Assembly: GCA_964580185.1 (NCBI GenBank)
Contig: CAZOJQ010000001.1
Location: forward strand, 1 to 64,000
Source: CAYWWY01 sp964580185
GTDB taxonomy: Bacteria; Thermotogota; Thermotogae; MWEM01
Length of the DNA: 64,000 nt
Reading direction: 5' to 3'
Position numbers and translations under genes: made by a program
Part shown: positions 44,079 to 52,556 of the stretch, in pieces
How positions within the stretch are numbered: position 1 is the first letter of the stretch
Layout: each line of letters opens with the position of its first letter
Notes under the pieces: generated by a model
Database searches by the model: none
Told to the model about the DNA's origin: nothing
The model's input: the letters and a program-made list of their open reading frames with translations, nothing else

Positions 44079-45895
44079 TGAAACATTTGCTCCTGCTTTT
44101 TTTTGTTTGGATTTCATTTGGACTGCCAATCTTTGGAGCGGACCGTTCCTATTCGATCGAAGATTATCTCAGATCTGTTCCTATACAAGAGCGATCGAGG
44201 TATCATTTTTCGAATGCAATCGAAAGCTGGGGTCTAGGAAACCTTGATGCGGCAAAAGAGCACATCGATCAAGCTTTCCTTACCCCGATGTATCCGCAAG
44301 ATATTGCCAAGATCTGGTATTTTCTGGCTAAGTTGTATATAGAATCTGGAGAAGCTCGTCAAGCCGTAGAGAGTCTGAACAATGTCTTGTTGATTGAACC
44401 CGATCGGACGGAAATCCTCATCTTGTTGCGTACCCTGCGTTCTTTCTTCGATGACGCGGCGATTCACAACCCAATCATCGGTCTTGAGTACCATCGAACG
44501 ATCCAAGGATATCAAAACTCCTTTGAGGTCTTTTATAACCCTGTGTCGACGGAAATATTTCAAGAAAAATATCTGATCCTAGATCGGGCAAACGCATCCA
44601 TCCTTGTTGTTCACGGTCAAGAACAAAGCCTCTATCCGATTGATTTGCCTTCACCTTCTGCCATGGTAATCGACCGGTTTGCGGGGCGCTTATACATTTC
44701 GGACATCGAATTGGGAATTATCCGGGTCTTCGATGCGAACACGCTTGAACCACTTCACAGCTTTTCGGGGTTCGTTCGCCCGTTTATCCAAGCAGTTGAT
44801 CGAATCGGAAACCTGTACATTCTTGATCCTCCAAAAAACCTGGTGCAAATAGTTTCTTCAGAAGGGAAGCTTGTTCGCAATCTTTTTTTAAGCGAAGGGT
44901 TTCATGTGCGGGTCGTCAACCAAGTTCGAGTCAGCCCCAAATACATCGTTCTTCAAGACTTATCGCTAAGGGCCTATCGCGTGTTCCGATATCCTTCTTT
45001 TGAAGAGGAACGCCTCATTCCTTTTCCAGATCAAGTGCTTCCAGTAGTTGCAGAAATCGATCACGATCATAATCTGATCAACATCGGGTCAGATGGAATC
45101 ATGAGATCGATTTCTCTTGAAAACCCTGAACAGGGGTACAAACCGATTGATACAACATTGATTGACCTGATCGGAATGAGCGACCTGGATATTGTCCCTC
45201 CGTTGATCACTATGACAGACTTTCACAATAGTTCAGTAAAAAGCTTCCATCTACTCAAACAAAACCCCAATGCGATTACCTTGATTGACGGACTAGAAGT
45301 TGTCGAAAACCAAATGCACATTTCGTTCCGGGTTATCGACCGATCGGGTAGAGAAATAGAAATCATTCACCCATTTCTTCGAGTCATCGATGCAGGAGGT
45401 TTTGTCCCTTTCTCCCCTGGATTCATATCAACCCCAGTTCGAACTTGGGAATTTGATCATGGCCGGACATTTTTTGAACAGAAGTTGCAAACACTCGATC
45501 GAAATCAAACCAATATTGTATTCTGGAGATATGATGGATATGCATTCATCGAAGAAAACGTTCTTCCATCGATGCTGGCAAAGAACGTCCGACTGTTTAT
45601 TGAAAGCAATATGTTTCTGCCTCAATCTGTCCAACGATTGGCCCATATGACTGGAGGAGCGATTATCACATCCGATCTCTATCCTCATGCCCTTCGGTAT
45701 TTCCAATCGATTCCAGAAAAGATGGTTCGGCATGTACGATATGATCTTATGCTTCCGTTTCAAGGAATAAAAACTGCCACGATCAGTGTTCAAATCGGCG
45801 GGCTTGATTACTCTGATTCAATTTATTATGTCAACTATATGATTCCCTCTCTGAAAGAAAGCTTGATTGGAACCGTGGAATCAAGCGGTCCGTAA
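44078..45895 (+). CDS. Secreted TPR and beta-propeller (NHL-like) protein
   Basis: About 605 aa, with a signal peptide (K-H-L-L-L-L-F-F core, cleavage after about I-F-G-A). Residues 25-125 contain two or three TPR-like helix pairs. Residues 150-330 have repeating short units such as I-D-R-F-A-G-R-L-Y-I-S and V-D-R-I-G-N-L-Y-I-L that read as NHL/6-bladed propeller blades. The C-terminal part (from about residue 440, with F-I-E-S-N-M-F-L and G-G-A-I-I-T) may be a Rossmann/vWA-like fold. Probably a periplasmic scaffold. The start ATG 44078 overlaps the previous gene; the open frame begins earlier. Function unknown. Confidence 0.68.
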   Translation: MKHLLLLFFVWISFGLPIFGADRSYSIEDYLRSVPIQERSRYHFSNAIESWGLGNLDAAKEHIDQAFLTPMYPQDIAKIWYFLAKLYIESGEARQAVESLNNVLLIEPDRTEILILLRTLRSFFDDAAIHNPIIGLEYHRTIQGYQNSFEVFYNPVSTEIFQEKYLILDRANASILVVHGQEQSLYPIDLPSPSAMVIDRFAGRLYISDIELGIIRVFDANTLEPLHSFSGFVRPFIQAVDRIGNLYILDPPKNLVQIVSSEGKLVRNLFLSEGFHVRVVNQVRVSPKYIVLQDLSLRAYRVFRYPSFEEERLIPFPDQVLPVVAEIDHDHNLINIGSDGIMRSISLENPEQGYKPIDTTLIDLIGMSDLDIVPPLITMTDFHNSSVKSFHLLKQNPNAITLIDGLEVVENQMHISFRVIDRSGREIEIIHPFLRVIDAGGFVPFSPGFISTPVRTWEFDHGRTFFEQKLQTLDRNQTNIVFWRYDGYAFIEENVLPSMLAKNVRLFIESNMFLPQSVQRLAHMTGGAIITSDLYPHALRYFQSIPEKMVRHVRYDLMLPFQGIKTATISVQIGGLDYSDSIYYVNYMIPSLKESLIGTVESSGP

Positions 45896-45907
45896 AGGAG
45901 GAGCGAT

Positions 45908-46486
45908 ATGTCCGATTATACAGATGATCTCAAAAAAACGATGACAAAACTCCCATTCTCCGCTCGCCATTTTGAACCGCCCAAAGGAGTGGATCGCACG
46001 ACCTCAAAGGCAATGAATGCGCGGCGCTTTGCAAAGGAGTTAAATGAAGCCAACCGGATCTTTCAAGAAGGAGAGATTGATCGGAGCATTCAAATGTATT
46101 CCGACCTGTTAGAATCGGATCCTGAAGAACCTCTGGTATACTATAATATGGCTCTTGCGTTGATGGAAAAAGAGAACTATCCATTAGCACTAAAGCTGTT
46201 CAGCCACCTTTCAAAAATGAATTTCGAAGAACCGCGGGTTTGGATTGGAATAGGATACTGCCAGATCAAGGAAGGGCTTTATGAAGAGGCTTTTACAAGT
46301 TTCTCCCAAGTGAGAGAAGACCAAGAAGGATTTGTCGAGTCAACGATCGGAAAAGTGTTTGCGCTTGTTCTTGAATCGAAGATAGCAGATGTAGCCCCAC
46401 TGCTTGACCAACTGAAACAAAGAGGGGTGTGGAACCAAGAATTGGCATTAATCCAAAAGATCTTGAGAAAGAAAAGCAGGAGTTAG
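45908..46486 (+). CDS. Cytoplasmic TPR protein
   Basis: A 192-aa protein with three or four TPR units (E-A-N-R-I-F-Q-E-G-E-I-D-R-S, V-Y-Y-N-M-A-L-A-L and so on, residues 35-150). There is no signal peptide. It follows the secreted TPR/propeller gene by 12 bases with a strong AAAGGAGG site, and it may be the cytoplasmic counterpart. It precedes rlmH by one base. Function not known. Confidence 0.78.
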   Translation: MSDYTDDLKKTMTKLPFSARHFEPPKGVDRTTSKAMNARRFAKELNEANRIFQEGEIDRSIQMYSDLLESDPEEPLVYYNMALALMEKENYPLALKLFSHLSKMNFEEPRVWIGIGYCQIKEGLYEEAFTSFSQVREDQEGFVESTIGKVFALVLESKIADVAPLLDQLKQRGVWNQELALIQKILRKKSRS

Positions 46487-46487
46487 T

Positions 46488-46961
46488 ATGCAATGGGAAA
46501 TCATCAGTTTTGGAACACATAAAACAGATTTCATCAACCGAGGAATCACTCAATATCAAAAATGGATCGCTCCGTATGTTCGAATCACTGACCGAACCTT
46601 TCCATCGGGCGGTGAAATACGTACACGTGCGAGAGAGCAAATCCTTTGCAAAGAATTCGAAAAACTGGTACAATACATATGTCCGGATGATCGGATGGTT
46701 TTGCTCGATCCAAATGGTGATATGCTTTCTTCGGAAGAGTTTTCCCAATGGATCCATGATCAAAGAGTATATCAAACTTTCGGAAAGCTCGTTTTCGTAA
46801 TTGGCGGGACGTTAGGATTTTCTCCTTGTGCAGTAAACCGAGCACACAAAGTAATCAGCCTGTCCAGAATGACCATGACACACGAGTTTGCCCGACTCAT
46901 CTTGTACGAGCAAATATACCGCGCAATGAAGATGATCAACAATGAACCCTATCATTATTAA
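46488..46961 (+). CDS. rlmH: 23S rRNA (pseudouridine(1915)-N(3))-methyltransferase RlmH
   Basis: A 157-aa SPOUT methyltransferase acting on pseudouridine 1915 in helix 69 of 23S rRNA. F-V-I-G-G-T-L-G-F and S-L-S-R-M-T-M-T-H-E are the SAM-knot motifs, and the C-terminus I-L-Y-E-Q-I-Y-R-A ... Y-H-Y is the RlmH signature. It lies in the run with other RNA-modification genes. Confidence 0.95.
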   Translation: MQWEIISFGTHKTDFINRGITQYQKWIAPYVRITDRTFPSGGEIRTRAREQILCKEFEKLVQYICPDDRMVLLDPNGDMLSSEEFSQWIHDQRVYQTFGKLVFVIGGTLGFSPCAVNRAHKVISLSRMTMTHEFARLILYEQIYRAMKMINNEPYHY

Positions 46962-46992
46962 CCTTTTCGCCTAGAAGGCAAAACCAGAAAGG

Positions 46993-48348
46993 ATGGTGGC
47001 AGTACTCTTGGATGGAGAACCTTTACCTAGTAGTAGTATTGTATGGCAGTTGGTGTTGCTTGTCATTCTCCTAGGACTCTCTTCTTTCTTTTCATCTTCA
47101 GAAACAGCATTAACTTCTATGAGCAAATTGAAGCTTCGTGAACTCCTCGAGAAAACCGATAACAAGGAGAAAAAAAAGGTGCTCCATGAAGCCTTACATA
47201 GACCAAATCGTCTGTTAACGACAATCCTGGTCGCCAACAATCTTGTCAATATTTTGGCTTCTTCATTGGCTACATTGATTGCGTTAACGCTTTTTCGAAA
47301 TATATCGCACGGAACAGTTGCTGCTTTCGTGACAGGGATTATGACTTTTTTGGTTCTCGTTTTTGGAGAGATTACTCCCAAAGTGCTTGCCGTTCAAAAA
47401 ACCGAAAAGATTTTTGGGATGACGATCCGAGTCATTACGGCGTTGAGTGTCCTTTTCACTCCAATCATTTGGTTGCTGATGGGGATCAGCAACTTTCTCC
47501 TTCGTATGCTTGGTTCCAAAAAGGTGACAGACGCTCCTTTTATCACAGAAGATGAAATCGCGTACGCAGTTAATATTGGGGCTCAAGAGGGAGCTTTGGA
47601 AGAGGAAGAATCAAAAATGCTTCAACGAACCCTTGAACTGAAAGACACCAGCGTGAAAGAAATCATGATCCCGAGGGTGGACGTTTTTGCTATTTCGGAA
47701 AACACTTCGCTGGATCAAGCCATCGAAATGGTTTATGAAGAGGGCTTTTCCCGGTTTCCTGTTTTCCGAGAGACAGTCGATCATATTGTCGGGGTCCTAT
47801 ATGCAAAAGACATTCTCAAAACCACACATCAAAAAGGAACCGAAATGCTTTCCAGAACAAAGATCAAGGAGATCATGCGCGAACCGTATTTTGTCCCGGA
47901 AACCAAAAAGGTGGATGATCTGCTCAAAGAATTCAAGACCCACATGGTTCATATGGCAATCGTAGTCGATGAGTACGGAGGAACTGAAGGGATTGTAACC
48001 ATTGAAGATATTATCGAAGAAGTGGTAGGAGAGATATTGGATGAATTTGACGAAGGGGAAGATTTCGGTATAGAAAAGGTGAATGAAACTACCTTTATTA
48101 TTGATTCAAAAGTCACCATCAATGACATCGAAAGGGAGTTAAATATGACTTTCCCCCCTACCGATTATGAAACCCTCGGTGGGTACCTCTTAGAGTTTTT
48201 TGAGCGGGTTCCGAATGTAGGAGAAGAAGTATTTGTTGAGGGATTGCGGTTTCGGATTTTGGCAGCGACTCGCAGTCGAATTGCCAAGGTGAAAATGATT
48301 CTGGAGCCTGATCGAAAATCAGAAGACATTTTGAGGCAGGAGGGTTGA
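46993..48348 (+). CDS. HlyC/CorC-family CBS-domain membrane protein (CNNM-like)
   Basis: A 451-aa protein with an N-terminal DUF21 membrane domain (four helices in residues 10-165), two CBS domains (about 205-330), and a C-terminal CorC/HlyC transporter-associated domain (about 365-440, with E-R-E-L-N-M-T-F-P). Such proteins act in magnesium or cobalt efflux. The motif M-I-P-R-V-D-V-F-A-I just before the CBS pair is typical. The ribosome-binding site before ATG 46993 is close (GAAAGG), so GTG 46996 could also be used. Confidence 0.9.
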   Translation: MVAVLLDGEPLPSSSIVWQLVLLVILLGLSSFFSSSETALTSMSKLKLRELLEKTDNKEKKKVLHEALHRPNRLLTTILVANNLVNILASSLATLIALTLFRNISHGTVAAFVTGIMTFLVLVFGEITPKVLAVQKTEKIFGMTIRVITALSVLFTPIIWLLMGISNFLLRMLGSKKVTDAPFITEDEIAYAVNIGAQEGALEEEESKMLQRTLELKDTSVKEIMIPRVDVFAISENTSLDQAIEMVYEEGFSRFPVFRETVDHIVGVLYAKDILKTTHQKGTEMLSRTKIKEIMREPYFVPETKKVDDLLKEFKTHMVHMAIVVDEYGGTEGIVTIEDIIEEVVGEILDEFDEGEDFGIEKVNETTFIIDSKVTINDIERELNMTFPPTDYETLGGYLLEFFERVPNVGEEVFVEGLRFRILAATRSRIAKVKMILEPDRKSEDILRQEG

Positions 48349-48349
48349 C

Positions 48350-48769
48350 ATGTATAATGTAGAGCATTTGTGCAATATGGCCATTGATGTGATGAAACGG
48401 GCGTATGTTCCCTATTCCAAGTATCCAGTTGGCGCAGCTTTGCTTACCAAAAGCGGAATGATTTTTGTGGGAGTCAACGTAGAGAATGCTTCTTATGGGA
48501 TAACCAACTGCGCGGAACGATCGGCGATCTTTAGCGCGATTTCACATGGAGAACGGGATTTTGTTGCAATTGCTGTTGCGACGGAAGACGATGAACCCGG
48601 TTCGCCCTGTGGATCGTGTAGGCAAGTAATGTGGGAGTTTGGGGATTTTGATGTGATTTTAACCAATACCGAGGGCAAACGGAAACAGTTTACGGTATCT
48701 CAACTGCTTCCGGAGGGATTTCTTTTGGATCGTTCCCAACGGACGAAGAGAAAAGAGGATGTTGATTGA
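48350..48769 (+). CDS. cdd: Cytidine deaminase
   Basis: A 139-aa homotetramer-type cytidine deaminase for pyrimidine salvage. N-C-A-E-R-S-A contains the catalytic Glu and a zinc-binding Cys, and P-C-G-S-C supplies the other two zinc cysteines. The short form is the usual one in Gram-positives. It starts two bases after the CBS protein with AGGAGGG before it and overlaps the next gene. Confidence 0.95.
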   Translation: MYNVEHLCNMAIDVMKRAYVPYSKYPVGAALLTKSGMIFVGVNVENASYGITNCAERSAIFSAISHGERDFVAIAVATEDDEPGSPCGSCRQVMWEFGDFDVILTNTEGKRKQFTVSQLLPEGFLLDRSQRTKRKEDVD

Positions 48770-49515
48770 GACTTTTCGGAAAAAACGCTTTACGAGAGGT
48801 TATCCAAACTGGACACCATTCGCTGATTACCCAAGTATATGTCCTCCCCCAAATTGCGGAAAAAGATCATGAACTCGTCCGCCTTTTAACCAGTCTTGGA
48901 ATTCCGTTTTCGAGGCAGCCTTTGGAAACGATGAACCGTTTGGTCGATAAACGCGATTCCCACCAAGGAGTCATCTTTCAAGTCCGTTCTTTTCCTTACT
49001 CATCTTTGGATCAAATCCTTTCTGGACCTGGATTTTCTGATTTATCTTGCGTGATTTTGCTCGATCAAATTCAAGATCCCCAAAACCTTGGAGCTATTAT
49101 CCGCACGTCGGTTGCTATGGATGCGGCTTGCGTTGTAATCCTCAAAGATAATGCAGCTCAGATTACTCCCGCTGTCATTAAAGCCTCCGCAGGGATGGCT
49201 TTTGCTATTCCCATTTGTTTGGAAACTAATATGTGCCGTTCCATACAGATTCTGCAAGAATTCGGGTTTTGGATCTACGGAGCTCATGCGGAAGGCACCG
49301 CATATCCGCTTATTGAGTTCCCAAAGAAAATCGGCCTTGTTTTGGGGAATGAAGGGGTTGGACTCAGAAAACGTGTTTTTGAAAACTGTGATCAATTGGT
49401 TTCCATCCCAATGTCTACCAAAGCAGAATCGCTGAATGTATCGGTCAGTATGGCTGTTCTTGGGTATGCATGGAAAGTAAGTCATTGGGATCAATCAATG
49501 AGGACTGAGTTATGA
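48766..49515 (+). CDS. rlmB: 23S rRNA 2'-O-methyltransferase, RlmB-like (TrmH family)
   Basis: A 249-aa SpoU-family enzyme with an N-terminal substrate-binding domain and a SAM-knot domain: D-P-Q-N-L-G-A-I-I-R-T, V-L-G-N-E-G-V-G-L and S-L-N-V-S-V-S. The name RlmB (Gm2251) is a best guess within the TrmH family. It starts at TTG 48766 overlapping cdd and overlaps mutL by four bases (ATGA). Confidence 0.88.
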   Translation: MRLFGKNALREVIQTGHHSLITQVYVLPQIAEKDHELVRLLTSLGIPFSRQPLETMNRLVDKRDSHQGVIFQVRSFPYSSLDQILSGPGFSDLSCVILLDQIQDPQNLGAIIRTSVAMDAACVVILKDNAAQITPAVIKASAGMAFAIPICLETNMCRSIQILQEFGFWIYGAHAEGTAYPLIEFPKKIGLVLGNEGVGLRKRVFENCDQLVSIPMSTKAESLNVSVSMAVLGYAWKVSHWDQSMRTEL

Positions 49516-51242
49516 ACATCCATTTGCTATCACCCGAAACCCGGATGAGAATTGCAGCAGGTGAAGTCGTAACAAACCCGGCTTCTGTTGTGAAAGAACT
49601 GATTGAAAATGCAATAGATGCCAGCGCAACAAAAATTCGGATCCAGATCAGCAACGGAGGAAAAGATGAAATCGTGGTCACAGACAACGGCACAGGAATG
49701 GAAGATTCAGATATTCTCCTGTGTACAGACCCTCATACAACAAGCAAGATCGATGAATGGGAAGATCTTTTGGCCATTACGTCCTTTGGATTCCGTGGAG
49801 AAGCTCTGGCATCCATTGCTTCCGTTTCAGAGTTTCGAATCACTTCACGAACGTCAAACCAACAACTGGGGTGTACGATGGAAGTTCGTGGGGGAGAGAA
49901 AAAGGAAGTCCGGAAGGTTGATGCGCCCGTAGGCACGAAAGTAGAAGTACACAATCTATTCTTCAACGTTCCAGCACGAAGGAAGTTTCTGAAATCAAGC
50001 GCTATTGAGTCTCGAATGGTCATTGAGCTTGTTGAAAAGTTTATCCTATCCGTTCCACACATTTCCTTTGAACTACGTAAGGACAGAGAAGAAATATACA
50101 ATCTTCCTCCCGCTACCCTTAAAGAACGCCTATTGGCAATTTTTTCCATGGTTTCACCCGATTCTCTTCGACGAGTAGAGCATACTTCCGGTCCTTCTTC
50201 TGTTCAAGGGTATATATCAACACCCGACGTGAATCGACCCAACCGAACAGGTATCTTCACTTTTGTCAATCAAAGGGTGGTTCGCCATCCAATGCTTTAC
50301 AGCGCCCTGGATCATGGATATGGCGAGACGGTTTCAAAAGGAAGATTCCCTATGGCCGTTCTCATAATTGACGTACCCAGCGAGTCTCTTGATGTGAATG
50401 TTCATCCGCAGAAAATTGAAGTGAAGTTCGCACGAAATGAACAGGTTTTTTCTCTCGTTACAAATGCGGTCAAACAGACATTGAGTATGGAACCGATGAA
50501 AATCCAAGTTGCCGATCCAACTTTACCATATCCGGATTTCCCAATCCGAGTTCAGAATCAAGCTCAACCAGTTCCTAAACAGCTTGATATGAGATCATCA
50601 ATTCCAAATCCCTTTTCCAACGAAGCTGCTCGGAAAGGATCGGTTTCTTTCCGGGAAGAAAAGAACGCTCAATTCAACCAGGCAAAGCGATCGTCTATTG
50701 GTATACTGAAAGGACGGTATATCCTTTGTGATCATCCAAATGGTTTGAGCATCATCGACCATCATGCAGCCCATGAGCAATTGCTATATCAAAAAATACG
50801 AGATCAGAAAAGAACGCTGGAATCCCAAGTTCTGCTTTCTCCCTTGACGCTAGAGATTGACCAATCATCGGTACTGCTATTGACCGATCACCAAGAAGCG
50901 GTTGAAGACCTAGGGTTTCGATGGGAACCAAAAAAAAACCGGTGGGTGGAAATCTCTTGCGCTCCTACAATACTCCCAGTCGCTCAAATCGAACCTACCT
51001 GGATTGAAATCCTCGAACAGCTTCGGTTTTGGGAGATGGAAGGAACGATTCAAGTATTGGATCGGATTTTCCAGACAATTGCCTGCCATGCTGCAATACG
51101 CAGCGGCGAACCACTTTCTTACGAAGATGCCGAATACCTTCTTCAGCAAATGGAAGAGGCATCAATCTTCTCTTGTCCTCATGGAAGACCGATCGAACAG
51201 CTGATCCGGATGGAAGAACTAGACCGTTTCTTTCGGAGGTGA
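49512..51242 (+). CDS. mutL: DNA mismatch repair protein MutL
   Basis: A 576-aa GHKL ATPase. The N-terminus has E-N-A-I-D-A, D-N-G-T-G-M and G-F-R-G-E-A-L. The C-terminal endonuclease-type domain shows D-H-H-A-A-H-E-Q-L-L-Y-Q, where the consensus DQHA(X)2E(X)4E has Gln as its last residue instead of Glu, then a C-H-A-A and C-P-H-G-R-P pair as in metal-binding MutL. No mutS1 is present in the window. It overlaps rlmB and plsC follows after four bases. Confidence 0.95.
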   Translation: MNIHLLSPETRMRIAAGEVVTNPASVVKELIENAIDASATKIRIQISNGGKDEIVVTDNGTGMEDSDILLCTDPHTTSKIDEWEDLLAITSFGFRGEALASIASVSEFRITSRTSNQQLGCTMEVRGGEKKEVRKVDAPVGTKVEVHNLFFNVPARRKFLKSSAIESRMVIELVEKFILSVPHISFELRKDREEIYNLPPATLKERLLAIFSMVSPDSLRRVEHTSGPSSVQGYISTPDVNRPNRTGIFTFVNQRVVRHPMLYSALDHGYGETVSKGRFPMAVLIIDVPSESLDVNVHPQKIEVKFARNEQVFSLVTNAVKQTLSMEPMKIQVADPTLPYPDFPIRVQNQAQPVPKQLDMRSSIPNPFSNEAARKGSVSFREEKNAQFNQAKRSSIGILKGRYILCDHPNGLSIIDHHAAHEQLLYQKIRDQKRTLESQVLLSPLTLEIDQSSVLLLTDHQEAVEDLGFRWEPKKNRWVEISCAPTILPVAQIEPTWIEILEQLRFWEMEGTIQVLDRIFQTIACHAAIRSGEPLSYEDAEYLLQQMEEASIFSCPHGRPIEQLIRMEELDRFFRR

Positions 51243-51246
51243 TTCA

Positions 51247-51999
51247 ATGAACGGGGTATTGTTATTCTTTTTGAATGTCTGGTATGTGACAGGGTTTCTC
51301 TTTTACTTATTATATGGATATTGGTCCTTTTGGAGAACCGATCGAATTCGAAAGAAAAAGGGAGATCAAGCGGCAGATGCATTTCTTCGACCAAGGGCGA
51401 AAAATTTCGGACGGAGAGCATTCACTTGGCTGACAATGCACCCCGAAGTTCATGGGTTGGATCGTTTACCGGAAGATCGGTCTTTCCTATTGGTATGCAA
51501 TCACCAAAGCTACTTTGATATTCCCCTCATTATGGGTTTTGTTGAACCTCGAGCTTCTTTCATCGGGAAAAAGGAGATTCAATCATTGCCTTTGATGGGT
51601 AGAGGTCTTTCTTCGCTGGGCGGTGTTTTTATTGATAGAGAGAATCCTCAACAAGCGGTTGGAGCATTGAGAAGAGTCATATCAGGGCTTCAGGTCGGGA
51701 AAATTTTTGCTCTCTTTCCCGAAGGAACTCGGAGCAGTGATGGGAAATTGGGCTCATTTAAGAAAGGAAGCCTTCGAATGGGGTTGATGGCTAAAGTACC
51801 GATTTTCCCCGTTGTGATTCAAGGAACGAAAGACGTCGTTTCGAAAGGAAACCTATTCATTCATCCGGCAAAAGTAACCGTCCATATCTTAGAAGAAGTT
51901 CTTCCTTCTAACTTTGCCAATGAAGAGGAGTTGATCCGTGTGGTTCATCAAGCAATCAAAAAAAGGCTACCGAATCAACCAGAGGGTGATCTTGAATGA
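51247..51999 (+). CDS. plsC: 1-acyl-sn-glycerol-3-phosphate acyltransferase PlsC-like
   Basis: A 250-aa membrane acyltransferase making phosphatidic acid. N-H-Q-S-Y-F-D holds the catalytic HX4D near residue 84, and F-P-E-G-T-R-S is the glycerol-phosphate-binding motif near residue 157. One N-terminal membrane helix is present (residues 3-25). It overlaps DUF151 by four bases. Confidence 0.92.
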   Translation: MNGVLLFFLNVWYVTGFLFYLLYGYWSFWRTDRIRKKKGDQAADAFLRPRAKNFGRRAFTWLTMHPEVHGLDRLPEDRSFLLVCNHQSYFDIPLIMGFVEPRASFIGKKEIQSLPLMGRGLSSLGGVFIDRENPQQAVGALRRVISGLQVGKIFALFPEGTRSSDGKLGSFKKGSLRMGLMAKVPIFPVVIQGTKDVVSKGNLFIHPAKVTVHILEEVLPSNFANEEELIRVVHQAIKKRLPNQPEGDLE

Positions 52000-52532
52000 A
52001 AAAAGCAACTATTAAAGGGATAATGCAAGATAAAGTCCATAACAACCCTGTGGTTTTGCTGGAGATCGAGGGAACGCACCGCGTCGTTCCCATTTGGATT
52101 GGAGCATGTGAGGCTTGGGCCTTGACAATGACATTAGAGAAGGTGGAGTTCCCGAGACCTCTCACTCATGATTTAATCATCAGTATTGCTGAAATTTTGG
52201 ACGCGAAAGTCGAAAGAGTTGTCATACGATCGATCAAAGAGGGTGTGTTTCTTTCCACTCTGGTAATGAAAGACCTGAACCGGCAAGCTGACACCGACGA
52301 ACCTTCTTCCGCTATCGAAATTGATGCCCGGCCATCAGATTGCATCGTCATTGCAGCCAAAACAGGAATCCCGATTTATATTAGCAGCGAGGTCATTTTA
52401 GAAGCTTCGATGGAGTTTCAGGTTCAAAAAGATGGAGAGGAAAGTGAAGAAGATCAGTTCAAGAAGTTTATTCGCTCTTTTGAGATGGATGATCTGAAAA
52501 AATACTTGGACCAGAAAAGGGAAGAAAACTGA
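51996..52532 (+). CDS. Bifunctional nuclease family protein (DUF151)
   Basis: A 178-aa protein of the BFN/DUF151 family, known from the TM0160 structure. The core V-V-L-L-E-I-E-G, L-P-I-W-I-G-type segment (V-P-I-W-I-G-A-C-E-A near residue 28), R-P-L-T-H-D-L and R-P-S-D-C-I-V-I-A identify it, followed by a short acidic UVR-like tail. Nuclease activity has been claimed in eukaryotic members; the bacterial function is unclear. It is the last gene of this run. Confidence 0.88.
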   Translation: MKKATIKGIMQDKVHNNPVVLLEIEGTHRVVPIWIGACEAWALTMTLEKVEFPRPLTHDLIISIAEILDAKVERVVIRSIKEGVFLSTLVMKDLNRQADTDEPSSAIEIDARPSDCIVIAAKTGIPIYISSEVILEASMEFQVQKDGEESEEDQFKKFIRSFEMDDLKKYLDQKREEN

Positions 52533-52556
52533 ACCAAAGCGCAAAGGGATGGTTTC

